From Acidobacteriota bacterium (lineage in GTDB: Bacteria; Acidobacteriota; Terriglobia; Terriglobales; Acidobacteriaceae): a stretch of DNA of 39,435 nucleotides. The position numbers were made by a program, and so were the translations under genes. Location of the stretch: NCBI GenBank assembly GCA_021800255.1, contig JAJYZC010000030.1:1-39435 (forward strand), written 5' to 3'. Numbering within the stretch: position 1 is the stretch's first letter; each line of letters begins with the position of its first letter. Shown piece by piece: positions 33,789 through 39,435 of this stretch. The notes under the pieces are model-generated. The model was given only the letters and a program-made list of their open reading frames with translations. It was not told the DNA's origin and did not search any database.

Positions 33789-34148
33789 ATGGCGATGAGT
33801 CACCGGAAAACCACCTTGACCAAGAATTCATCTCTTCGCATACGGAATCAGGATCTTTACATTGGGCTGGTACGCCTGCACGTCTTGCATCACGCCGCTG
33901 AGGGACCGATATTCGGCTTGGGGATCATCGAGGAACTGGGCTGCCACGGGTATCGTCTCGGACCAGGGACTATTTATCCGCTCCTGCACGGGATGGTAAA
34001 ACGCGGATGGCTGCGCGCCAGCGCGCAAATTGTGGCCGAGAAAAGACGCAGGACGTACGCGGCAACCGGCGCAGGACGCAGGGCGCTGAAAGTGGCGCGA
34101 GAGAAGGTTCGCCAACTCTACGAAGAGATGTTCGAAGAACGTTCGTGA
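33789..34148 (+). CDS. PadR-family transcriptional regulator
   Basis: A 119-residue winged-helix repressor. After a basic N-terminal arm, the PadR core reads LYIGLVRLHVLHHAAEGPIF, then GYRLGPGTIYPLLHGMVKRG (recognition helix and wing, about residues 54-76), followed by a C-terminal helix rich in charged residues (KVREKVRQLYEEMF-like) that would form the dimer. GGAAGG lies just before ATG 33789; a second ATG two codons on is also possible. Most PadR proteins regulate a neighbouring efflux or stress gene; here candidates are the nitric-oxide genes that follow, but the link is only positional. Confidence 0.88.
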   Translation: MAMSHRKTTLTKNSSLRIRNQDLYIGLVRLHVLHHAAEGPIFGLGIIEELGCHGYRLGPGTIYPLLHGMVKRGWLRASAQIVAEKRRRTYAATGAGRRALKVAREKVRQLYEEMFEERS

Positions 34149-34344
34149 CCAGGGCCTTGGCGATTGGTCATTCATCGCGCCCATGCATTCGCAATTTGGG
34201 CGCCGGTGAACGCGCGGGCATCGGGAAAGGGCGACGGCCCGGGTTTCCGGACTGCCGCTTGGGGCGCGTGATCTCCCGGGTCTTTTGCTGCGTCGGCCGT
34301 GACCTGGGAAACCCTCCTTGGTATAAGACCAAGTTGCCAGGGTG

Positions 34345-35064
34345 CTAGGCGCAGCCATCTTCAATCTCGATAGCGCGCGGAAAGAGGACGTTGTTTTCGA
34401 GATGAATGTGCTGGTGCAGATCCTTCTCGAACTCCGAGAGCGCCTGGTAGAAGCCGCGATAGGTGGGGCAAGCGCCTTCGGGGGGTGTGAATCCGCCGCT
34501 CAGCCGGCGGATTTGGGCCATGGCTTCGCCGCTGGCTTCGTGCTCGGCAATCATCACGCGGATGGGATTGCGCACGGCGCCGAAGCAGCCGAGCGGACGC
34601 GGGCCGCAATTGGCTGAGCTGCGATCGAGGTTGGTGATGTAGGGAAAGAGCATCATCTCCTCTTTAGCGAGGTGCTGCAACAGCCTCTCTCCCTCGGCCC
34701 CGATGATCTGCTGGATCTGTTCGAGCTCAGGGTGCGTTGTTCCATGGCGCGATACAACTTTTTGCGCCAGCGTTTCAAGGCGCGGCAACTCGGCGCGGAT
34801 GTAGGCGTGATGCGTTTCAACAATGTGCCTGCAGATGTCTTCCAGCTTCGCCTGGGTCCAGTCGCGGGTTTGTTCGCCGGCGCCCGCGGCGGCGTTTTCA
34901 ATGGCCTCGAGAACGGCTTCGGGTTTGAGCGAGCGCTCTTCGCAGGCCTCGGCGAGCGGCTTGCGGCCGCCGCAGCAGTAATCGATGTGGAAGCGTTCAA
35001 AGACACGTATGGAAGCGGGCTGCTCCAGGGCGATGTCGCGGACGGTGGTTTGAGGGGTGACCAT
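34345..35064 (-). CDS. ric: Iron-sulfur cluster repair di-iron protein (RIC/YtfE/ScdA)
   Basis: A 239-residue cytoplasmic protein that helps restore iron-sulfur clusters damaged by nitric oxide or oxidants. The N-terminal ScdA domain has the conserved Cys pair (DYCCGGRKPLAEAC, about residues 28-41). The C-terminal hemerythrin-like domain carries the histidines and glutamates for a di-iron site: ETHHAYIRAELP, HLAKEEMMLFPYI, MIAEHEASGEAM and HQHIHLENNVLFPRA. The ATG at 35062-35064 has a perfect AGGAGG 6 nt upstream, though the frame is open far to the left. It diverges from nnrS across 114 bp, a common pairing for nitrosative stress. Confidence 0.95.
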   Translation of the reverse strand: MVTPQTTVRDIALEQPASIRVFERFHIDYCCGGRKPLAEACEERSLKPEAVLEAIENAAAGAGEQTRDWTQAKLEDICRHIVETHHAYIRAELPRLETLAQKVVSRHGTTHPELEQIQQIIGAEGERLLQHLAKEEMMLFPYITNLDRSSANCGPRPLGCFGAVRNPIRVMIAEHEASGEAMAQIRRLSGGFTPPEGACPTYRGFYQALSEFEKDLHQHIHLENNVLFPRAIEIEDGCA

Positions 35065-35114
35065 GATGAACCTCCTAAAGCCGAATGTATGCGAGGCGCG
35101 GGCGGTCATGCTGC

Positions 35115-35124
35115 GACTAAAGTC
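35115..35124. promoter_or_regulatory. Palindrome in the ric-nnrS divergent spacer
   Basis: GACTAAAGTC is a perfect 10-bp palindrome midway between the two divergent genes. It could be half of, or a whole, operator for a nitric-oxide-responsive regulator. It does not match the classical FNR/DNR box (TTGAT-N4-ATCAA). Position suggestive, identity open. Confidence 0.4.
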
Positions 35125-35178
35125 ACTGTGCACGGCAGAGCCAGCTTCTACGCTCGATTTTGTGAGCGGAGAGAAGCC

Positions 35179-36522
35179 ATGACCACCACACTTCTTAAGA
35201 ACGATGGAGTTCATGGCGGCCTGGCGGCCGAACGCACAGTCCTGGTTGCCGCTGAGCTTGGCAAGAGCCGGCTGTTCCGCCTGTGGATCGCCACGGGCCT
35301 CTTTTTTATGGTGCTGCCCGGCACTATTTTGGGATTCACAAACCTGCTTCTGATCACGGCGCATCATGGATTGAATGGGCTGCCGCCGGCTTGGATTCAA
35401 GCGCATGGGCACTCGCAGGTCTTCGGCTGGATCGGCAGCTTCGTGCTGGGCATCGGTTTCTATTCGCAGCCGCAGACGCGCGCCAACCGGGGGCGGCTGC
35501 CGGTTGTGTGCTGGGGATTGTGGGCTTCGGGGCTCACGCTGCACTGGCTGGCGGGCGCCTACCTGTGGCATTGGCGGGTCACGCTGCCGCTCTCCGGCGC
35601 GCTGGAGCTGGTGGCGATTCTGCTCTTTCTTTACGCTGCCAGTCAACATAAGCTGCCTGAGCGCGCCGGCCATCAAGCCCCGCCGGAAGCAAAGCGAAGC
35701 ATCGAGCCGTGGATGCAGACGGTGCTGGTGAGCAATGCCGCGATGCTTCTGGCTATCGCCATCAACTTCGCAATCGAGGTGCGGTTGGCTCTGGCGGGAC
35801 TGACTCCGGCGCTGCCGCACGGCTTCGACCAGCGCTATCTGGTGCTGCTGGCCTGGGGTTTTCTGGCGCCGCTGGTGTGGGGATTCAGCGCGCGCTGGCT
35901 GCCCATCTTCCTGGGCGTGAGGCCCGTCCACGGACGCCTGCTTCAGCTCGCCGTTATCCTCGACGTGGTGGGCGTTGTTCTGGGCATGTCCGCGCTGACG
36001 CTGCCGGCTGCGATCACCCTCGCCGCCGCGGCAATTCTTGCTGCGATCTCCATCCGCGTGTTCTCCATACCCGAGCGCCCGGCCAAGACCATCGGGGTTC
36101 ACCGCAGCTTTCCCGCATTTTTGCGTGTTGCATACGCATGGTCGATTCTTGCTTCCCTGCTGGGCATCTGGGCCGCAATTGCGGATGCGCACGGCGGCAT
36201 TTGGGGCGGGTCGCGTCATGCGCTCACCGTGGGGTTTGCGGCCATGATGGTTATGACCGTGGGACCGCGTATTCTGCCGCATTTCGCGGGGGTGCGCGCG
36301 TTGTGGAGCCGCGCATTGATGTTTGTGACGCTTGCCCTGCTGCTGGCCGGCTGCGCGCTGCGCGTGAGCATGGAGCCCGTTGCCTACGAGGGCATGGGGC
36401 ATTTTGCCTGGAGACTGCTGCCGATTTCCGGCTGCCTGGAACTCGGCGCGGTGCTCCTCTTCGCGCTGCAACTGGTTATGACTTTCGCCCGCGGGCGGAG
36501 CATCTTTCCCGAACTCAGTTGA
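35179..36522 (+). CDS. nnrS: NnrS family haem/copper membrane protein
   Basis: A 447-residue integral inner-membrane protein of the NnrS family, associated with protection from nitric oxide. About twelve hydrophobic segments are seen, with the family motifs QAHGHSQVFGWIGSFVLGIG (about residues 75-94), LAWGFLAPLVWGFSARWLPIFLG-type segment, GGSRHALTVGFAAMMVMTVG, and a late GHFAWRLLPISGCLELGA. Several conserved histidines in these motifs could bind metal. The ATG at 35179 has GGAG 7 nt upstream. The frame is open leftward to 34672, but that part overlaps ric on the other strand and was rejected. Function in stress protection is family knowledge. Confidence 0.9.
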   Translation: MTTTLLKNDGVHGGLAAERTVLVAAELGKSRLFRLWIATGLFFMVLPGTILGFTNLLLITAHHGLNGLPPAWIQAHGHSQVFGWIGSFVLGIGFYSQPQTRANRGRLPVVCWGLWASGLTLHWLAGAYLWHWRVTLPLSGALELVAILLFLYAASQHKLPERAGHQAPPEAKRSIEPWMQTVLVSNAAMLLAIAINFAIEVRLALAGLTPALPHGFDQRYLVLLAWGFLAPLVWGFSARWLPIFLGVRPVHGRLLQLAVILDVVGVVLGMSALTLPAAITLAAAAILAAISIRVFSIPERPAKTIGVHRSFPAFLRVAYAWSILASLLGIWAAIADAHGGIWGGSRHALTVGFAAMMVMTVGPRILPHFAGVRALWSRALMFVTLALLLAGCALRVSMEPVAYEGMGHFAWRLLPISGCLELGAVLLFALQLVMTFARGRSIFPELS

Positions 36523-36734
36523 GCGGACTCGACTCTGAATTGCCGCAATATGCCTGCTGTTCGGCGGCAGGCGCGCGCTATAAGCCGAATCGCAAGATCA
36601 AAAAGCAACCAACTCGCAAATCTAAACTAGAAAAATACCTGTCTCAATATCGTTGACCCGTTCCGCGTTCCGGCCTCGAACCTGGGCGCGCCCCGGAGCT
36701 GCGGAATCAAGCCGCCATCGATCCAGTTTGCCGG

Positions 36735-37574
36735 CTACTGCTTTCCCTGGACAACCACATTTTCCAGCGTGCCGCAGGGTTCGATGGAGATGCGAACCCG
36801 GTCGCCGGCGGCCAGCGTGAACGAATCCGGCGGGACAATGCCCGTGCCGGTCATCAGGAAGGTCCCGTTGGGAAAGGTCATCTCGCGGAAAAGATACTCG
36901 ATGAGAAGCGACGGCGCGCGCTTCATGGAGGCGAGCGTGGTTTCGCCGGAGAATTCTGATTTGCCGTGGCGCTCGATCTCCAGGCGGATGGCGGTGGAGG
37001 ATGGAAGCGGCTCGCTGGTGACGCAGATGCACGGGCCCAGGGCGCAACTGCCGTCATAGACCTTGGCCTGAGGGAGATAGAGAGGATTTTCGCCCTCGAT
37101 GTCGCGTGAACTCATGTCGTTGCCGATGGTGTAGCCGATGATCTGGCCGCGCGGATTAGCGAGCACGGTGAGTTCCGGCTCGGGGACCGACCATTTGGCG
37201 TCTTTGCGAATGCGGACCTGGCCGCCCGGGCCAACCACGCGGCTGCCAAGGGCTTTGAAAAACAGCTCCGGGCGTTCGGCGGAGTAGACGCGATCGTAGA
37301 AATCTCCACCGCCGGCGCTCTTCGACTCTTCCATGCGCGCGCTGCGGCTGCGGTAGTAGGTGACCCCGGCGGCCCAGACCTCCTGGCCGGCGATGGGCGC
37401 CTGAATGCGCGCGGAAGAAAAATCGGCAGCCGGCTTGCCGGCGCTCGCGATGGAGCGCAGATAGCCGCCTAAATCGCTATGGGTAATCAGCGCGTCCCAG
37501 GAGGATTCCGGGACGTGGTAGTAGTTGCCGCCGTGTTCCACGTAAGGTCCGTTGCTGGTGCGATAGAGTTTCAG
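36735..37574 (-). CDS. FAH-family hydratase, probable 2-keto-3-deoxy-pentonate dehydratase
   Basis: A fumarylacetoacetate-hydrolase-fold enzyme. The metal site is recognisable: [20 protein letters not shown] (two glutamates, about 131-133) and [20 protein letters not shown]. Because it follows a xylonate dehydratase, it probably dehydrates 2-keto-3-deoxyxylonate to alpha-ketoglutarate semialdehyde, the Weimberg step; that substrate is inferred. Start: a CTG at 37574-37572 preserves the expected N-terminus ([15 protein letters not shown]), has GGAG 8 nt upstream and overlaps the dehydratase stop by 4 nt (CTGA). A GTG at 37541 would cut off 11 of those residues. With the CTG start it is 279 residues. 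Confidence 0.82.
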   Translation of the reverse strand: MKLYRTSNGPYVEHGGNYYHVPESSWDALITHSDLGGYLRSIASAGKPAADFSSARIQAPIAGQEVWAAGVTYYRSRSARMEESKSAGGGDFYDRVYSAERPELFFKALGSRVVGPGGQVRIRKDAKWSVPEPELTVLANPRGQIIGYTIGNDMSSRDIEGENPLYLPQAKVYDGSCALGPCICVTSEPLPSSTAIRLEIERHGKSEFSGETTLASMKRAPSLLIEYLFREMTFPNGTFLMTGTGIVPPDSFTLAAGDRVRISIEPCGTLENVVVQGKQ

Positions 37575-39435
37575 GTGCGCTTCTCCAATCGGGCAATGAT
37601 TTTATCCACATCATAAACGCAACCGCCCCAGACGCCGCCGCTGGCTTCGACCAGAGCGGCCCAGAGGCGCGTGTCTTCGGGCAGCTCGGGATGAGGGTGC
37701 AGATCGGCGCGCGGCTTACGCCGGGCGAGGCGGCGGGCGCCTTCTTCGGCGCCGAATATCTCCTCGCCGTCTCCCACCAGGTGAATGGAGCCGGAGAGCG
37801 AAGCGCGGTCGATGGTGATCTCGATGCGATCGCCCTCGCGCACCTTGCCGATGGGCCCGCCGGAGAGCGCCTCGGGAGAGATGTGGCCGATGCAGGCGCC
37901 GGTGGAGACGCCGCTGAAGCGCGCGTCGGTCAAGACGGCAACGTGCTTGCAGTGAGGGAGCTGCTTGAGCGCCGCGGTGATCTGATAGGTCTCCTGCATG
38001 CCCGCGCCCTTGGGGCCTCCGCAGATAAGGACCATCACGTCGCCTTCGGCGATGGCGCCGCTTTTGATGGCTTGAATGGCGTCCGGTTCGGAGACGAAGA
38101 CACGCGCGGGGCCAGTGTGACGGTAGACGTTGTGTTCGTCGATCAGCGAGGGATCAATGGCGGTGCACTTGACGATGGAGCCTTCGGGCGCGAGATTGCC
38201 GAGGGGGAAACAGATAGTAGAGGACAAGCCGCGGGACCGGGCGCGAGCCGGGGGCATGATGACGTCATCAGGATCGATGCCATCCTGCTGCTGGAGGGCG
38301 CGGCGCAAGGCGTGGCGGCGAGGACTCTCACGCCACCAATCGAGGCAGGCGTCCAGGGTATCTCCGGAGACGGTCCTGACGCCGGTGTCAAGGAGTCCCG
38401 CCGCGCGCAGATGGAGCATGACCTCCGGCACGCCTCCGGCCAGGAAGACCTGCACGGTGGCGAAGCCGCGCGGTCCGTTGGGGAGGGCATCGACCAAGCG
38501 CGGGACCAGGCGATTGACTTCCACCCAATCGGAGACCGAGGGACGGGCGAGACCCGCGGCATGGGCGATGGCGGGGAGATGCAGCACCAGGTTGGTGGAA
38601 CCGCCGAAGGCGGCGTGGAGGACCATGGCGTTGCGGATGGAGGCCTGGGTAAGAATGTAGCCCACGCCGAGGCTCAGTTGATGCAGGCGCAGCAGAGCGC
38701 GCGCGGATCGGCGGGCGGCGTCGAGCCAGATGGGCTGGCCTGAAGGCGCCAGCGCGGTGTGGGGCAGCGAAAGTCCGAGGGCTTCGCCGACCACCTGCGA
38801 GGAGGCCGCGGTGCCCAAAAACTGGCAGCCGCCGCCCGGGGTAGCGCAGGCGCGGCATCCCACCTCGGCCGCGTACTCCGCGGTGATCTGATGCTGGGCG
38901 AAGCGCGTGCCGATGGTTTGGACTTTGCCCGCGTCTTCTCCGGATTCCGGCAGGAGCGTAACCCCGCCTGGCACCAGAACGGCGGGCTTGTTGCGGCAGG
39001 AGGCAAGCGCCATCATCATGGCGGGCAGGCCCTTGTCGCAGGTGGCCACGCCCAGCAGTCCCTTGCCGGTGGGCAAGGAACGCATCAGGCGGCGCAAAAC
39101 CGTGGCGGCATCGTTGCGGTAAGCCAGCGAGTCCAGCATCCCGGCGGTGCCTTGCGTGCGCCCGTCGCAGGGATCGGTGCAGGCGCCGGCGAAGGGGATG
39201 GCGTGAAGGGCGCTGAACTCCCGCGCCGCTTCGGCGACCAGCAGACCGACCTCCCAGTGGCCGGTGTGAAAGCCCAGGGCGATGGGCTCGCCGTTTTCGG
39301 CGCGCAGGCCGCCGTGGGTGCTGAGGATCAAAAATTCCGGGTCGAGCAGCCGATTGGGGTTCCAGCCCATGCCGGCGTTCTGGGTCAGACCGAAGAGATT
39401 TCCCGAGGGCTCGGTAAGAAGCATCTGCGCAGAGA
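37571..39435 (-). CDS. yjhG: D-xylonate dehydratase, YjhG/YagF family (5' end beyond the window)
   Basis: An IlvD/Edd-family iron-sulfur enzyme that removes water from a sugar acid, most likely D-xylonate to 2-keto-3-deoxyxylonate. It matches YjhG in recalled sequence order: PSGNLFG with [59 protein letters not shown] and [15 protein letters not shown]. Cysteines in [13 protein letters not shown] and GGGC are the likely cluster ligands. An ATG occurs at 39424, but YjhG has upstream residues before the equivalent Met, and the frame stays open to the window edge, so the true start is probably outside. About 620 codons are present, a little less than the ~655 of YjhG. Confidence 0.9.
   Translation of the reverse strand, partial: SAQMLLTEPSGNLFGLTQNAGMGWNPNRLLDPEFLILSTHGGLRAENGEPIALGFHTGHWEVGLLVAEAAREFSALHAIPFAGACTDPCDGRTQGTAGMLDSLAYRNDAATVLRRLMRSLPTGKGLLGVATCDKGLPAMMMALASCRNKPAVLVPGGVTLLPESGEDAGKVQTIGTRFAQHQITAEYAAEVGCRACATPGGGCQFLGTAASSQVVGEALGLSLPHTALAPSGQPIWLDAARRSARALLRLHQLSLGVGYILTQASIRNAMVLHAAFGGSTNLVLHLPAIAHAAGLARPSVSDWVEVNRLVPRLVDALPNGPRGFATVQVFLAGGVPEVMLHLRAAGLLDTGVRTVSGDTLDACLDWWRESPRRHALRRALQQQDGIDPDDVIMPPARARSRGLSSTICFPLGNLAPEGSIVKCTAIDPSLIDEHNVYRHTGPARVFVSEPDAIQAIKSGAIAEGDVMVLICGGPKGAGMQETYQITAALKQLPHCKHVAVLTDARFSGVSTGACIGHISPEALSGGPIGKVREGDRIEITIDRASLSGSIHLVGDGEEIFGAEEGARRLARRKPRADLHPHPELPEDTRLWAALVEASGGVWGGCVYDVDKIIARLEKRT

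Noticed and set aside
34672..35178. N-terminal extension of nnrS
   Set aside because: It overlaps ric on the opposite strand, lacks family similarity, and ATG 35179 has a ribosome site and leads into the first membrane segment.
34345..36471. A 708-codon minus-strand frame that would extend ric across nnrS
   Set aside because: Only the last 239 codons match the family. The part opposite nnrS is low-complexity shadow coding, and a perfect AGGAGG marks the start at 35064.

Overview
The window reads as chromosome from a GC-rich member of the Acidobacteriota, most likely class Terriglobia. This rests on protein style rather than on a database search: RpoB carries an N-terminal cysteine-rich insertion, there are secreted proteins with a carboxypeptidase-regulatory-like N-terminus, and YtfE/Ric and NnrS, PadR and OprB-type proteins sit together. 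No rRNA or tRNA gene was found.

Layout. 1-251 is the 5' end of dxs (minus). 430-1236 is a TrmJ-like RNA methyltransferase whose last 108 bp are duplicated about 1.4 kb downstream; the copies bracket a gene remnant and a small secreted protein. 2722-3906 (secreted, TonB-C-like end) converges on an arginase (3976-4956, minus). From 16960 leftwards to 5131 runs the minus-strand information-processing operon rplA-rplJ-rplL-rpoB-rpoC, with a good promoter before rplA, a second candidate promoter in an unusually long rplL-rpoB gap, and an intrinsic terminator after rpoC. Nearly every spacer of this operon holds 7-bp tandem repeats abutting the stop codons, often with an inverted partner array.

17.2-20.7 kb is a repeat-rich accessory island: a small membrane protein, an orphan ribbon-helix-helix protein, three copies of a composite repeat, six REP-type hairpins, a secreted protein of unknown function and a REP-associated tyrosine transposase (RAYT) flanked by REPs in inverted orientation. 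A second hairpin family here has nearly the same loop. A 108-bp dispersed repeat lies at the island's right edge and again behind rplL.

20.7-29.3 kb returns to housekeeping: a fucose/arabinose-isomerase-like enzyme, an alpha/beta-hydrolase-fold protein lacking its catalytic residues, a small secreted protein, folC overlapping a PlsC-type acyltransferase, and gyrA with a clear promoter. 29.9-33.7 kb encodes envelope proteins (a lipoprotein, a regulatory-like-domain protein, an OprB-type porin). 33.8-36.5 kb holds a PadR regulator and a divergent nitric-oxide stress pair (ric and nnrS). The right end is a sugar-acid pair: a YjhG/YagF-type xylonate dehydratase (start beyond the window) and an overlapping FAH-family enzyme, together pointing to non-phosphorylative pentose oxidation.

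The most interesting signals are non-coding: the heptamer arrays of the rpl-rpo operon, the RAYT/REP island with two related hairpin families, and the duplicated trmJ tail.
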